64,000 bases of DNA from Lactiplantibacillus pentosus (GTDB lineage: Bacteria; Bacillota; Bacilli; Lactobacillales; Lactobacillaceae). Of this stretch, positions 8,305 through 18,564 are shown one piece after another (position 1 is the first letter of the stretch; each line of letters begins with the position of its first letter). The stretch spans positions 2,294,001 through 2,358,000 of the forward strand of contig NZ_CP032757.1 of the NCBI RefSeq assembly GCF_003641185.1, given 5' to 3'. The position numbers and the translations under genes were made by a program. The notes below the pieces were generated by a model. The model made no database searches, had not been told where the DNA came from, and saw only the letters and a program-made list of their open reading frames with translations.

Positions 8305-9118
8305 TTGTTTCACTCCCTAAATCAACATGTTGTGCGTGAAAATCAGGCTGCTCCAGCCAGTCCCGTGCGATGGCTTCAAACTGCTCCGCCGCACCAGTCG
8401 TGTAGTATTCATCAGGATACTGTTTGGTGGCAGCATCGTTTGCGATATCTAAGTAATCGAGGACTGCCGAAACATCATTGATCGTCTCAGCACCAGAATC
8501 GATCAAAGTGACGCTGGGCCCCATCACGTTTTGAATCAGTGGCCGTAGCAATGGATAATGGGTACAGCCCATTACCAACGTATCAACTTGTTGCTTCTGC
8601 ATTTGCTGCAATGATTCCGCAACAACGCGTTTGGCAACAGTTGAATGATATTCGTTCGATTCAACTAATGGGACAAACTTGGGACAAGCCTCTGGAAAAA
8701 CGGTCGCAGTCGGATCTTTCTTCAAAATCGCTTGGCGATAGGCATCGCTACGAATCGTCCCCTCGGTCGCAATGACCCCGATGCGATTCGTGTGTGAGGC
8801 TTTCAATGCGGCCCGCGACCCCGGTGCAATCACGCCAATCACCGGAATCGGTAGCTTTGCGCGTAAATCTGGCAGAGCCGCAGCAGTCGCCGTATTACAA
8901 GCAATGACCAGCATTTTAATTTGCTTAGCCATCAAGAAATCCGCCATTTGCCATGAAAAATCCCGCACCTGTTCGGTAGGTCGTGGCCCATATGGCAAAC
9001 GCGCCTGATCGCCAATAAAATAAACTGTTTCACGGGGCAGCTGCTTCAACGCTTGCTTGACAACGGTCAGTCCGCCGACCCCTGAGTCCATGAATCCAAT
9101 TGCATGTTCATTTGCCAT
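8297..9118 (-). CDS. murI: Glutamate racemase
   Basis: The 273-residue protein carries IGFMDSGVGGLTVVKQAL at the N-terminus, the first catalytic cysteine in VIACNTATAA (about 73) and the second in VMGCTHYPLL (about 184). These are the hallmarks of cofactor-independent glutamate racemase. It makes D-glutamate for peptidoglycan. The ATG at 9118 lies 8 bases after GGAG; the upstream in-frame ATG at 9181 would add 21 residues with no homology. It is the first gene of a three-gene operon with overlapping ends. Confidence 0.95.
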   Translation of the reverse strand: MANEHAIGFMDSGVGGLTVVKQALKQLPRETVYFIGDQARLPYGPRPTEQVRDFSWQMADFLMAKQIKMLVIACNTATAAALPDLRAKLPIPVIGVIAPGSRAALKASHTNRIGVIATEGTIRSDAYRQAILKKDPTATVFPEACPKFVPLVESNEYHSTVAKRVVAESLQQMQKQQVDTLVMGCTHYPLLRPLIQNVMGPSVTLIDSGAETINDVSAVLDYLDIANDAATKQYPDEYYTTGAAEQFEAIARDWLEQPDFHAQHVDLGSETND

Positions 9119-9316
9119 TTTAAAATCTCCGTTCAATGAATTCTGAAACTTTATTATGGTCTTTTTTGAAATTGATTTCAAGCCAGACTAATTGCGACGA
9201 AATTGTAAAGTTTCCTTGGTTAAATTTAAAAAATCCGCCACATCATTAAAAACAAGGTATAATATTGATTATACAGTGGCTCAGATACCACGATTTTTGC
9301 ATGGAAAGGAATTATC

Positions 9317-9835
9317 ATGACGAACGACTTTTATTCTCAATTTGCGGGCAACTCGATCAAAGCTTCTATTCTCAGCGTAGAATTGTTGCGAGATGCCTTA
9401 ATACCAAAATTATTGGGTGATGACAGTAGTGGCATTCTTTACTGGGCTGGTAAGGACTTGGCGCGCCAATTTCCTGTCGCTAGTGATGATGATCTCGTGA
9501 TGTTTTTTGAACAAGCTGGCTGGGGCCACCTCATTGTAATGGATACTAGCGATGAGCTCATTACTTACGAATTGACTGGTGAGCCAGTTGCACGGCGTAG
9601 CGCCGCCATCAAGTCACCGGATTTCATGCTCGAAACGGGCTTTCTAGCCGAACAGTCGGCGCTTCACACTAATTGTGTCAGTGAAGCTAAAATCACTTTT
9701 CAAAATCGCATGCGGCTGCGAATTTCAGTGACGATTGACCACAATCAACCAATCATTAATCATGATCCGGCCACCCCAATCGAAATCGTCCACCCACAAG
9801 TTGAGCAAGATGACGAAACTGAAGAAGCACAATAA
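9317..9835 (+). CDS. DUF2507 (YslB-like) protein
   Basis: The 172-residue product matches the YslB/DUF2507 family in its opening (SIKASILSVELLRDALIPKL) and in the following segment (ILYWAGKDLARQFP, then FFEQAGWG). The fold resembles small V4R-like ligand-binding domains, but the ligand and role are unknown. The last 20 residues are acidic. It is a monocistronic gene divergent from murI, with a TATAAT-like -10 at 9258-9263 and GGAAAGGAAT before the ATG, and it ends directly in a terminator. Confidence 0.85.
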   Translation: MTNDFYSQFAGNSIKASILSVELLRDALIPKLLGDDSSGILYWAGKDLARQFPVASDDDLVMFFEQAGWGHLIVMDTSDELITYELTGEPVARRSAAIKSPDFMLETGFLAEQSALHTNCVSEAKITFQNRMRLRISVTIDHNQPIINHDPATPIEIVHPQVEQDDETEEAQ

Positions 9836-9858
9836 AACGGTCATTTTGACCGTTTTTT
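9835..9858 (+). terminator. Terminator of the DUF2507 gene
   Basis: A 9-bp stem AAACGGTCA (9835-9843) with 9847-9855 closes a 3-base loop and runs into seven T residues. The stem starts at the stop codon. Confidence 0.9.
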
Positions 9859-9884
9859 TGGTGTCAAGCGGCTCTGCATAACAA

Positions 9885-9936
9885 AACAACGACCAGCTCA
9901 AGAATGATCATCATTCCTGAACCGGTCGTTGTTTTT
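9885..9936. terminator. Second hairpin, probable trxA terminator, possibly bidirectional
   Basis: AACAACGACC (9885-9894) pairs with 9924-9933 and is followed by T on both strands. It lies between the convergent DUF2507 and trxA genes and can serve either. Confidence 0.65.
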
Positions 9937-10010
9937 AACCAATAAAGTGGCGAATAGGCTATTTCATTGGCCCAACCCTGGACCGCTATTAGCGATTCAG
10001 AATCACTTGT

Positions 10011-10322
10011 TTATAAATACTGATCTAAAGTTTGTTTGATTTGATCCTTGGAATGGTAGCCAACTAATGTATCGACGACTTCGCCATCCTTTTTAACTAA
10101 TAAAGTTGGGATACTCATGATACCAAAGTTGCTGGCCGTTTCTGGGTTCGCATCGACATCCATTTTGTTGAACGTCACCTTGTCACCCATTTCATCGGCT
10201 AACTGTTCGACAACTGGTGATTGCATCCGGCAAGGACCACACCAAGTTGCCCAGAAGTCAGTTAACGTAACCCCTGAAGCAGTATCCGTTGTAAAAGTTT
10301 TATCAGTAGTTGCTGCGACCAT
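10011..10322 (-). CDS. trxA: Thioredoxin
   Basis: The 103-residue protein has the redox motif WCGPC within LTDFWATWCGPCRMQSP (about residues 21-37) and the cis-proline segment MSIPTLLV (about 73-80), the complete thioredoxin fold and length. It reduces protein disulfides with electrons from thioredoxin reductase. AAAGGAGG lies 9 bases before the ATG. It is monocistronic, with its own promoter at 10362-10389. Lactobacilli usually carry several trx genes and I cannot tell which paralogue this is. Confidence 0.95.
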   Translation of the reverse strand: MVAATTDKTFTTDTASGVTLTDFWATWCGPCRMQSPVVEQLADEMGDKVTFNKMDVDANPETASNFGIMSIPTLLVKKDGEVVDTLVGYHSKDQIKQTLDQYL

Positions 10323-10361
10323 GTAAATCGGCCTCCTTTTCTTATTCTGTTACTTATAGTA

Positions 10362-10389
10362 AGTATACCAGTAACGTCCGGGAACACAA
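10362..10389 (-). promoter_or_regulatory. Promoter of trxA
   Basis: On the minus strand TTGTGT (10389-10384) and TATACT (10367-10362) are 16 bases apart, about 40 bases upstream of the trxA start. Confidence 0.6.
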
Positions 10390-10471
10390 ACAATTTGCTC
10401 ACAATTTAAGTGTTATCGGAAGGACTCACTACCATCATTAGCCTGAGTGGCAATTGAGTGCTTAAATATTG

Positions 10472-12838
10472 TTACTTGAACTGGACTTCAGTCGCCCCGT
10501 TGCCACCGTGATTGGGCGCCGCAAAGTGGAACGACTTGACTTGACGATTCGACTTCAGGTAATTGGTAATTCCCTCGCGGAGGGCACCAGTTCCCTTACC
10601 GTGGACGATGGTCACTGACGGATAACCCGCGAGCAGTGCCGCATCAATGTAGCGGTCAACTTGAGTCATCGCGTCCTCATACCGCACGCCCCGCAAATCG
10701 AGGTTTGGCGAAACGTGGCTGGCGTTGGCACTCTGGACTGTTGCCCGCGCCCGTTTCGGTTCGGGTTCCGGTGTGACGCGCTCTAAGTCACTGTCACTGA
10801 TCTTCATCTTCAAGATACCCAGTTGAACTTCCCAGGCGTGCTTGCCCATCCGTTGCATTAAAACGCCCCGTTGTCCGTACGATTTGACTAGTACATCGTC
10901 ACCTTCATGAAACTCATGTTGGGCTTTAGCCCGGCGCAAAACTCGGTTCTTCTTCAGCTTAGGTTGCTGTTCAAGGGCATTCAAGGCTCCCTTGGCATCA
11001 ATCAGCTCATTTTCTTTGACATTCGCCGTACCGCTTGCTAATTGCTTTTTACGCAAATCGCTGATAATCGCATCGGCCTTGGTCTTACTCTCTTCAACGA
11101 TCGTATTGGCCTGAACCTTAGCATCTTCAATCAGCTGATCCTTACGTTGTTGATAAGCGTTGAATTCACTCTTCAGTTGCCGGTGTAGTTTTTCTGAATC
11201 AGCCACTTGGGCCTTCAAAGCGACTTGTGCATCCTCAACTTGCTTACGTTTAGTGACCAAATCGGCAATCATTGCGTTTAAATCTTGACTGTCGGTATCT
11301 GTCAGCGAGCGTGCCTGGTCAACGATCGACTGTGGAATCCCCAGCCGTTGTGCAATATCAAGCGCATTACTACGCCCTGGAATCCCGACTAATAATCGAT
11401 ACGTTGGCTTAAGCGTCTGCTCATCAAATTCCATGCTGGCGTTGATCGTATCCGGTCGATTAAACCCGTATGCTTTCAATTCTGGATAGTGGGTCGTTGC
11501 GACGACTTGGGTACTTTTAGCGCCAATCGCATCCAAAATCGCAATCGCGAGTGCGGCCCCTTCTTGTGGGTCGGTCCCGGCACCTAATTCATCGACCAAC
11601 ACTAAGCTGTGTTCATCGATTTGAGCCAGGAAGCTCTCGATATTTTCCATGTGTGACGAGAACGTACTCAAATTCTGTTCGATTGATTGTTCATCACCAA
11701 TGTCTGCAAAGATTTCATGATAAACGCCGACCCGGCTCCCCGCTTCAACTGGGATAAACAGCCCAGATTGGGCCATTAGCTGCAGTAACCCCAGTGTCTT
11801 CAAGGTAATCGTCTTACCACCGGTGTTCGGACCAGTGATCACCATCGCTTGATAATCGATACCTAAACTGATATCGTTGGCGACCACTTTTCGCGGATCG
11901 ATTAAAGGGTGCCGTGCTTGTCGCAAGTAGACCTCATTGGACGGCGACACTTCTGGTTCAGTTGCGTGCATATCATGGGCATAGCGCGCCTTGGCATTGA
12001 TAAAATCAAAGTGACCTAAGATGGCCGCGTTGTGAATAATTTCTTCTTGATAAGGTGCAATCAAGTTAGATAATTCTTCCAAGATACGTTGTTCTTCTTG
12101 TTTTTCAGCCACTTGGTTTTGCCGCAATCGGTCATTTAAGGCCATAACTGCCTGTGGTTCGATGAAGAGCGTCTGTCCACTGGCACTTTGGTCATGCACG
12201 ATGCCACCAAACCGCCCCCGATTTTCGGCTTTGACCGGAATCACATAGCGGTCATTACGAATCGTAATAATCGGATCACTCAAATACTTGGCATCATGGC
12301 CACGTGTATAGTGTCCCATTTGATTTCGAATCTCAGTCTCTGTCCGGCGAATGCTGCCCCGAATGTGGTTCAATTCTGGGGACGCATCGTCAGTAATATG
12401 ACCGTCACCTTCAATCGCCGTTGCTAACCGCTTGGTAACCTCTGGCAACGTGACTAATTCATCGACTTCATCGAACAAATGTCGAATGTCATTTTCGGGT
12501 GCATCAGCCAACAAATCCGCAAAAAAGCGGGTAATCGCACGGGTTGTCCGTAAAACCCGTGCCACTTGACCCAGCTCACTACCGTTCAAGGTCGCACCAA
12601 TGGCCAGGCGTTTCATATGTGGTTGGATATCTGCTAAACGGGCGACTGGAATCCCACCCTTTAACCGATAAACTTCCACCCCATCATTGGTTTCGTCCAA
12701 GGCGCGCTGAATATCAGCGACCGTGGTCATCGGCTGTAAGTCGTTCAATGCTTGTTGCCCCGTCGCCGAAACGAGGTATGGGGCGAGTTGTTGTTTAACT
12801 TGTTGATACTCTAGCGTATTCAATACTTTGGAATTCAA
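10472..12838 (-). CDS. mutS2: Endonuclease MutS2 (ribosome collision sensor)
   Basis: The 788-residue protein has the MutS core without the mismatch-recognition domain: lever and clamp (about 1-300), an ATPase with Walker A GPNTGGKTITLKT at about 335 and LVDELGAGTDP at about 410, then a coiled coil and a KOW-like segment. It ends with a Smr domain (LDLRGVRYEDA and VHGKGTGALREGI, about 710-788). MutS2 restrains recombination in some bacteria and rescues or cleaves at collided ribosomes in Bacillus; both are family knowledge. I start it at the TTG at 12838, 7 bases after GGAGG, because the ATG two codons earlier leaves almost no spacing. It follows zapA as in other Firmicutes. Confidence 0.93.
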   Translation of the reverse strand: MNSKVLNTLEYQQVKQQLAPYLVSATGQQALNDLQPMTTVADIQRALDETNDGVEVYRLKGGIPVARLADIQPHMKRLAIGATLNGSELGQVARVLRTTRAITRFFADLLADAPENDIRHLFDEVDELVTLPEVTKRLATAIEGDGHITDDASPELNHIRGSIRRTETEIRNQMGHYTRGHDAKYLSDPIITIRNDRYVIPVKAENRGRFGGIVHDQSASGQTLFIEPQAVMALNDRLRQNQVAEKQEEQRILEELSNLIAPYQEEIIHNAAILGHFDFINAKARYAHDMHATEPEVSPSNEVYLRQARHPLIDPRKVVANDISLGIDYQAMVITGPNTGGKTITLKTLGLLQLMAQSGLFIPVEAGSRVGVYHEIFADIGDEQSIEQNLSTFSSHMENIESFLAQIDEHSLVLVDELGAGTDPQEGAALAIAILDAIGAKSTQVVATTHYPELKAYGFNRPDTINASMEFDEQTLKPTYRLLVGIPGRSNALDIAQRLGIPQSIVDQARSLTDTDSQDLNAMIADLVTKRKQVEDAQVALKAQVADSEKLHRQLKSEFNAYQQRKDQLIEDAKVQANTIVEESKTKADAIISDLRKKQLASGTANVKENELIDAKGALNALEQQPKLKKNRVLRRAKAQHEFHEGDDVLVKSYGQRGVLMQRMGKHAWEVQLGILKMKISDSDLERVTPEPEPKRARATVQSANASHVSPNLDLRGVRYEDAMTQVDRYIDAALLAGYPSVTIVHGKGTGALREGITNYLKSNRQVKSFHFAAPNHGGNGATEVQFK

Positions 12839-12897
12839 TAACATCCCTCCGAAGTTCCAATGAATTACGGAAAGTCGCAAAAAAACGGACAATGCAA

Positions 12898-13155
12898 TTA
12901 CTTGTCGGCATCATCCGTTTGCATTTTCAATAATTCAGCTTGTTTGTCCACCTGGTCTGAGATTGCGTTAAAAGCGAGTAACGTCGCAATTTCCGTATCC
13001 GACATATCAGGTGCTAATTTTTTAAGTTGTGTAATTTGTTCATTCATCATCCGCGTCACCGTTTGCATGTGACGGTCAGATGCCGTGCCGATGATCGTGT
13101 AAGTATGACCATCAATTTCCGCTTTGAAGCGGCGCTTATTAGCAGTCATCAACAT
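12898..13155 (-). CDS. zapA: Cell division protein ZapA
   Basis: The 85-residue product has the ZapA layout: a small beta head (KRRFKAEIDGHTYTIIGTAS), then MMNEQITQL and a long C-terminal coiled coil. It binds FtsZ filaments and stabilises the Z ring. The ATG at 13155 lies 6 bases after AAGGA; an ATG two codons later is also possible. It lies directly upstream of mutS2, and the zapA-mutS2 link is conserved in Bacillus and lactobacilli. Confidence 0.85.
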   Translation of the reverse strand: MLMTANKRRFKAEIDGHTYTIIGTASDRHMQTVTRMMNEQITQLKKLAPDMSDTEIATLLAFNAISDQVDKQAELLKMQTDDADK

Positions 13156-13233
13156 CCAGCTTCCTTTCAATAACAATAATATTCTAGCATGGTTAGGCCT
13201 TTTTTGCGACCGTTAGAACCGCAGTAGGCCCTT

Positions 13234-13267
13234 CAAAAAGAGCCCGCGGACCTGGGTCCACGAGCTC
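13234..13267 (-). terminator. Terminator of the ireB-ruvX-DUF1292 operon
   Basis: The stem GAGCCCGCGGACC (13240-13252) pairs with 13255-13267 with a few mismatches. On the minus strand it is followed by TTTTT. Confidence 0.8.
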
Positions 13268-13281
13268 AACATTACGGGTGA

Positions 13282-13578
13282 CTATTGCATACCACCATCA
13301 TCGGCTAAGAAGGTGTTCAGCACTTGCTCAACCATATCCCATTCATCATCGGATTCAATGAGTTGCAATTCGCCATTATCGCCATCTTCTGGGTCATAAA
13401 TGTAGGCTTGAATATCAACTTCATCATCGGCCGGTGCATCTGCCGGGTAAATTAAGATGTAGGAATGACCATAGTCTTCCGAATCAAACGTGAATAAAAT
13501 ATTAAATAGGGTTTCATTACCCTCGTCATCAACTAAGGTGATAACGTCGTTGTCTTTACGATCTTGGTTTTGACTCAT
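13282..13578 (-). CDS. DUF1292 protein (YrzB-like)
   Basis: The 98-residue product is very acidic and contains the DUF1292 pattern (ITLVDDEGNETLFNILFTFD, then YILIYP and a late DEWDMVEQVLNTFL). It is the third gene of the ireB-ruvX-DUF1292 set, the same order as yrzL-yrrK-yrzB next to alaS in Bacillus. The function is unknown. Confidence 0.85.
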   Translation of the reverse strand: MSQNQDRKDNDVITLVDDEGNETLFNILFTFDSEDYGHSYILIYPADAPADDEVDIQAYIYDPEDGDNGELQLIESDDEWDMVEQVLNTFLADDGGMQ

Positions 13579-13590
13579 GTTAGTTCCTCG

Positions 13591-14025
13591 CTATTCTTGT
13601 GTGAGTTTGCCATGGCGATCCAAGTAATTTTGTAAGATCAAGCTAGCAGCTAGCTTATCGATCACCTTTTTGCGTTTCTTGCGTGAGGTGTTCGCCTCTT
13701 CGACGAGCATCCGCTCTGCTTCGACGGTCGTTAACCGTTCATCTTCGAAGTCTACCGGTAAGTGAAACCGAGCCGTCAATAGCTCACCATAATGTTGAGC
13801 GGCTTCAGCCCGCGGTCCCAGCGTATTATTCATATTCTTTGGCAAGCCGAGGACAAAGCCCCCAGCATCCAACTCGGTCACAAGTTCAGCGACCCGGTCG
13901 ATACCGAATTCTTCAGCATCCTCATTAATACGAATAATTTCAACGCCTTGTGCCGTCCAACCAAAAGCATCGCTAATGGCAACGCCCACAGTTCTGGAAC
14001 CAACATCCAACCCCATTAACTTCAT
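13591..14025 (-). CDS. ruvX: RuvX/YqgF family pre-16S rRNA nuclease
   Basis: The 144-residue protein starts [19 protein letters not shown], the RNase H-like first strand with its catalytic Asp. It has [12 protein letters not shown] near residue 62, [15 protein letters not shown] near 100 and [17 protein letters not shown] near 130. YqgF proteins trim the 5' end of 16S rRNA and were earlier called Holliday junction resolvases; the rRNA role is the better supported for the family. Its ATG overlaps the ireB stop (ATGA), so translation is likely coupled. Confidence 0.93.
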   Translation of the reverse strand: MKLMGLDVGSRTVGVAISDAFGWTAQGVEIIRINEDAEEFGIDRVAELVTELDAGGFVLGLPKNMNNTLGPRAEAAQHYGELLTARFHLPVDFEDERLTTVEAERMLVEEANTSRKKRKKVIDKLAASLILQNYLDRHGKLTQE

Positions 14026-14291
14026 GCATCAACATCCTTATCTGCCTTTAAATAAGACTTGACAAGTTCCTCGATAATCTCGTCACGCTGATGCTTCCGA
14101 ATTAAGTTCCGAGCATCGTTTAAGCGCGGGATATACGCCGGATCACCAGATAGTAAGTAACCGACAATCTGATTAATCGGGTTATAGCCCTTCTCTTGTA
14201 ATGCTTCATAAACCGTTGTTAGCGTATCATGGACATCTTTAACGCTATCATTATCGAAGTCAAAGTACATTGTTTTGTCTAATGAACTCAT
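14022..14291 (-). CDS. ireB: IreB family regulatory phosphoprotein
   Basis: The 89-residue protein ([19 protein letters not shown] and [20 protein letters not shown]) belongs to the IreB/DUF965 family. In enterococci IreB is phosphorylated on N-terminal threonines by the PASTA kinase IreK and affects cephalosporin resistance; a threonine is present in the same region here (DKT). The ATG at 14291 follows GGAGG by 8 bases; a GTG three codons upstream overlaps the ribosome site and is rejected. In relatives this gene follows alaS directly. Here about 1.4 kb with repeat copy B lies between them. Confidence 0.9.
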   Translation of the reverse strand: MSSLDKTMYFDFDNDSVKDVHDTLTTVYEALQEKGYNPINQIVGYLLSGDPAYIPRLNDARNLIRKHQRDEIIEELVKSYLKADKDVDA

Positions 14292-14500
14292 ATCAAGCAC
14301 CTCCCGCTAGTTTCCGCTTCTTGTCTATTTTACTAAATGCCCATATGAAGTACAATCAATCCACTTTGATGTAACACATTCGTAATAATAAACGGCGAAA
14401 TCGGTTCTTTTCTGCAATAATTACATCATTTACAGGGAGTTTTCATTAATAAACCGCTCGGCCAATTGGCGGTCCACGCCACGATAATCTGACATACGTC

Positions 14501-15466
14501 GTGCTAGTTATTATTTAGCATGAATCATGGTTAAAAGATGCCAATGCTTAAGTTCCAGAACAGCCAGCTTAGACCCGCTGGAAAATAGGGCGAGTTGGCG
14601 TAAATCTGCTGTTGCGGAGACGTCCTACGCCGGCTTCCAGGCATTCTGGGCAATGGCCGGAACGTGGTGGACAGATTTAAGCCGACAACCCACGTCTTAA
14701 ATACTGGTCTTTCACTAACCAAGCAAAAGACACTTGCTAAGTGAAATTTCACCACTGGGCCTTGCCCAGAATACCTTCCAGCCGGGATCCTATTCGAAAG
14801 GCAGATATATGCGGACCCAATTTTTAATGGACTGATTGCTGATTCATATCAAACAGTACAGCTGTTATCTAACTGTCAGATTTGTTTTATCTAAAACTTT
14901 TTTCTTGATCATTAGGCTATCGTCTAGTCTCATCAGTACAGGAGTGTGTTGATTACTATCCTTTACTTGATATGTTTTCGAATCAGACTAAATATGAACT
15001 ACTTAATGCTTTGAAATCAGCAATTCTGTCATTTACTAACAAGGTAGTTTCGATTAGATCCGCTCAACAAAATCTTGGCCTGCAAATTCCAGATGAATTT
15101 TATTGCCATCATCGATACCAACTCAAAGTTTGTCTGAAGGACCCGTCACCTAGTATTTAGTGGTCAGTTACACCAAGTTAGTGGCCGTTCATCTGCCATT
15201 CGAGCGGCTTCCCGACTGGAGGGGCCGGCTGACAATGCTCAGTAGCCAAATTATTCTTAGTCGGAAGTGGGTTGCTTCCGGCTTAGAATAAGACTCGTAT
15301 TTGAAATTGCGCAGTGATTTTCTGCGTGAGTTCAAATCGACGTCGGCTTACGTTCCAGCAATTGTCAGCCGGCCCCGGAAGTCGGACTAGGATGCTCCCG
15401 GCTGACAAACACTAAGCTAACTAAACTGGCATCTTTTAATCATGATTCATGACGAACTAACTAGCA
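14501..15466 (-). repeat. Long palindromic intergenic repeat, copy B
   Basis: This 966-base copy runs in the opposite direction to copy A. Its ends are the best preserved terminal inverted repeat of the set: 14501-14542 is matched by 15428-15466, sharing CATGATTCATG, TTTTAA and AACTAGCA with one gap. Arm 2 is at about 14630-14790; its stem 14643-14653 with 14762-14772 is perfect. Arm 1 is closed by GGGGCCGGCTGACAAT (15221-15236) with 15361-15376. The middle (about 14820-15180) has diverged more than in other copies and contains a 62-codon frame, 14972-15160. The same tail sequence is interrupted by stops in copies A and E, so I do not call a gene. The copy separates alaS from ireB. Confidence 0.85.
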
Positions 15467-15547
15467 AAATGCATAGGCACCGCATCGGTGTTGATTTCGC
15501 GATTGATTACCAAAAATCACGGGCTGGTCGTTAAGCATTACTGTATC

Positions 15548-15584
15548 AAAAAACGGCTTTTCAAGTCGAATTGAAAAACCGTTT
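15548..15584 (-). terminator. Terminator of alaS
   Basis: On the minus strand AAACGGTTTTTCAA (15584-15571) pairs with TTGAAAAGCCGTTT and ends in six T residues. It lies about 85 bases after the alaS stop and shuts off readthrough toward repeat copy B. Confidence 0.8.
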
Positions 15585-15669
15585 CTCTAATAAATTTATC
15601 GTTGTGTCTGCTCAGCTTAATTACCGCCAGCACACACATATTTTGTTAGCAAACTTCCAGGCTTACTGA

Positions 15670-18312
15670 TTACTGTTCAGCTAACCAATCATGAGCAGCT
15701 TTCAGTGCAGCAGGTAATCCAGCGGGCTTCTTACCACCAGCTTGGGCCAACGTTGGCCGACCACCACCGCCACCACCAACTTGTGGTGCAATGGCTTTGA
15801 TCAAATCACCGGCTTTGATGCCTGCTTTGACCTTGTCATCACTCACAGCAACTAACAAGTTGACTTTTTCACCGATTACCGTACCCAAGACCAACACGTC
15901 TGAATATTGCTTAGTCTTCCAAGTATCAGCTAACTGCCGTAGTTGATCCATGCCAGAAACTTCAACTTGTTGTGCAATCAAGGTGGTGCCATTGACCGTA
16001 TCGACCTGGTCAAAGACAGCGCCAGCTTGTTGCTTAGCTAAACGACTTTCGAGACTGGCACGTTTTTGTTGTTCGGCCTTCAAGTCGGCTTGCAACTGGC
16101 TGATCTTAGTTGGCGTATCAGCTAACTTAGGCGCCTTGACTTGTGCAGCCACTTGCTTCAAGGTCTGTTCTTCACCAGCCAACAGTTCAAAGGCTTCCTT
16201 CGACGTAACGGCTTCAATCCGACGAGTCCCAGCACCAATCCCGGTTTCGGAAACGATCTTGAACAAGCCAAGTTCGCTACTGTTCTTAACGTGGGTCCCA
16301 CCATCGAATTCAATTGAGTAATCCCCGATTGAAACGACACGGACAATTTTACCGTATTTTTCAGTAAAGACCGCGATAGCGCCCATCTTATGACCCGTTT
16401 CTTGGTCGGTTTGGATGGCAGTTACCGGCAAGGCCGCCCAGATTTTATCGTTAACGATTTGTTCAACCTTGGCGAGTTCTTCATCCGTAACTTGGCCAAA
16501 ATGGGTAAAGTCGAAACGCAGGTAATCAGGTTCAACCAGTGAACCCGCTTGCTTCGTATGTTCACCTAAGACATCGCGCAGCGCTTGATCCAGTAAGTGG
16601 GTCGCCGTATGATTTTTCTCGACCTTGTTATGGAAGGCAAGATCAACGTTCAAGGTGTAGGTGGTATCCTTGTGCATTGGCTTCAGGACTTCCACCGTGT
16701 GCAAATGTTGCTTGTTAGGCGCATTTTGAACATCTGTCACTTTGGCCACGGTTGTACCGTCAGCATCTAAAATAACCCCGCGGTCAGCAACTTGGCCACC
16801 CATTTCGGCGTAAAATGGCGTTTTACTGAAAATCATTTCAGCTTTACCACCGTCAACATGATCGACTAAGGTCTCGTCCACGATAATATCGTTCAACGTC
16901 CCCTGCACATCCGTCAATTCATCGTAACCAACATATTCACTCGGCGTCTTGATGTCAATCAACAAACTGCGTTGCACGCCCATTGATTTGGCCCCACTCC
17001 GCGCATTACGGGCACGATCACGTTGGGCCTTCATTTCGACTTCGAAGCCGGCTTCATCAACGGCTAAGTCTTCATCGCCAGCGTATTCCTTCGTCAATTC
17101 AAATGGGAAACCGTACGTATCATACAGTTTGAAGGCATCCTTACCTGCTAAGGTCGTTTGACCGGCCTGCTTGGTTTCGGCAATCAAATTATTCAGCAAG
17201 TTCAACCCATCATTCAAAGTTTCGTTAAACCGCTTCTCTTCACCGGCCACAACTTTTTCAATATAGTCGCTGTTTTTCAACACGTCGGGATAATGTGAAA
17301 CCATGATTTTACCGACAATTGGCACTAATTGATCCAGGAAGGCTTCTTTTAAGCCCAGCTTTTGGCCGTGTAAAATGGCCCGCCGAATCAACCGCCGAAT
17401 GACATAGCCCCGGCCTTCATTAGAAGGTAAGGCGCCGTCACTGATGGCGAACGTAATTGCACGCGCATGGTCAGCAATCACCTTGAACGACACGTCGTCC
17501 TGGGCATTGTCACCATAATGCTTGCCATCACTTAATTCTTCCGTCTTGTGAATGATTGGCAAGAATAAGTCGGTTTCAAAGTTCGTTTTGGCATTTTGGA
17601 AGACCGAGACGACCCGCTCGAGACCCATCCCCGTATCAATGTTTTTACGTGGTAATGGTTCATAGGTATCTTCTGGCGTGTGGTTGAATTGTGAGAAGAC
17701 GATGTTCCAAACTTCCAAGTAGCGTTCGTTTTCGCCACCCGGATAGTTTTCAGGATCATCATCAGCTAGATTATTGAAACTTTCACCACGGTCATAGAAG
17801 ATTTCTGAATCGGGGCCGGATGGGCCTTGACCAATATCCCAGAAGTTATCTTCAACCTTAATGATATGGTCAGGTTTAACGCCAGTCTCTTCCCAGAACT
17901 TAGCCGCATCGGTATCCTTTGGGTAAACCGTCATGTAAAGCTTCTCAGGATCCCAGCCAAACCATTTTGGTGAGGTCAAAAGTTCCCAAGCCCAGCTGAT
18001 GGCTTCCTTTTTGAAGTAATCACCAACCGAGAAATTACCGAGCATTTCAAATAAAGTGTGATGCCGTGCGGTCCGCCCAACATTTTCGATATCGTTGGTC
18101 CGAATACTCTTTTGCGAACTCGTCATCCGCGGATTATCAGGAACAACTGAACCATCGAAATATTTCTTCATCGTTGCGACCCCAGAGTTGATCCACAATA
18201 ATGTTGGGTCATCGACTGGAACCAGTGAAGCACTCGGCACGATGGTATGGCCTTTTTCATGGAAAAAGTCGAGATACATTTGCCGAATCTCACTACTACT
18301 TAATTTTTTCAT
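15670..18312 (-). CDS. alaS: Alanyl-tRNA synthetase
   Basis: The 880-residue protein has the class II core ([14 protein letters not shown] at the start, [15 protein letters not shown] near 82), the editing domain with [11 protein letters not shown] (about 568) and a CxxxH-like site replaced by GGTHVKN. It ends with the glycine-rich oligomerisation/C-Ala region ([15 protein letters not shown], about 843). It charges tRNA-Ala and clears misacylated Ser and Gly. Expression is set by the T-box leader and promoter at 18351-18593. The terminator and repeat copy B isolate it from ireB-ruvX. Confidence 0.97.
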   Translation of the reverse strand: MKKLSSSEIRQMYLDFFHEKGHTIVPSASLVPVDDPTLLWINSGVATMKKYFDGSVVPDNPRMTSSQKSIRTNDIENVGRTARHHTLFEMLGNFSVGDYFKKEAISWAWELLTSPKWFGWDPEKLYMTVYPKDTDAAKFWEETGVKPDHIIKVEDNFWDIGQGPSGPDSEIFYDRGESFNNLADDDPENYPGGENERYLEVWNIVFSQFNHTPEDTYEPLPRKNIDTGMGLERVVSVFQNAKTNFETDLFLPIIHKTEELSDGKHYGDNAQDDVSFKVIADHARAITFAISDGALPSNEGRGYVIRRLIRRAILHGQKLGLKEAFLDQLVPIVGKIMVSHYPDVLKNSDYIEKVVAGEEKRFNETLNDGLNLLNNLIAETKQAGQTTLAGKDAFKLYDTYGFPFELTKEYAGDEDLAVDEAGFEVEMKAQRDRARNARSGAKSMGVQRSLLIDIKTPSEYVGYDELTDVQGTLNDIIVDETLVDHVDGGKAEMIFSKTPFYAEMGGQVADRGVILDADGTTVAKVTDVQNAPNKQHLHTVEVLKPMHKDTTYTLNVDLAFHNKVEKNHTATHLLDQALRDVLGEHTKQAGSLVEPDYLRFDFTHFGQVTDEELAKVEQIVNDKIWAALPVTAIQTDQETGHKMGAIAVFTEKYGKIVRVVSIGDYSIEFDGGTHVKNSSELGLFKIVSETGIGAGTRRIEAVTSKEAFELLAGEEQTLKQVAAQVKAPKLADTPTKISQLQADLKAEQQKRASLESRLAKQQAGAVFDQVDTVNGTTLIAQQVEVSGMDQLRQLADTWKTKQYSDVLVLGTVIGEKVNLLVAVSDDKVKAGIKAGDLIKAIAPQVGGGGGGRPTLAQAGGKKPAGLPAALKAAHDWLAEQ

Positions 18313-18350
18313 CTAATTCTGGCACCCTTTCTTACGCTCCAAATTAAGGC

Positions 18351-18558
18351 AAAAAAACACCGTTGCTAGCAAAGACGCTGTTAACGCGGTACCACTTTGC
18401 TTGCAACGATGTGTTCGTTTACCTCTTAAGCTCATTAACGCTGAGACGCGGACTAGTTTGCTAGTCATTCATTCTTAGGTAGCATCTAACGTCCACCGCA
18501 CTTTTTCCAGCAGCCAAAGCGTCTCTAGACCGACATGGGCGTTAAATATGTCCTTACT
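18351..18558 (-). ncRNA. T-box leader (tRNA-Ala) of alaS
   Basis: The minus strand shows AGTGGTACCGCG (18396-18385), the T-box that pairs with uncharged tRNA. It lies within the ascending part of a terminator: ATCGTTGCAAGCAAAG pairs with CTTTGCTAGCAACGGT before seven T (18351-18413). Upstream, AGAGACGC (near 18525) pairs with GCGTCTC (near 18444) as the base of Stem I. By position the specifier is GCU (18483-18481), an Ala codon, inside GAUGCUACC. Uncharged tRNA-Ala would favour the antiterminator and raise alaS expression. Confidence 0.93.
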
Positions 18559-18564
18559 TTGCAA

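Noticed and set aside
14531..14755. 74-codon frame in repeat copy B
   Set aside because: It is the same arm 2 sequence read in another direction, begins in the terminal repeat and has no ribosome site.
14972..15160. 62-codon frame in the centre of repeat copy B
   Set aside because: The last 20 or so codons align with copies A, C and E, but A and E have stops in that frame and the rest is unrelated. Possible remnant coding in an ancestral element remains open.
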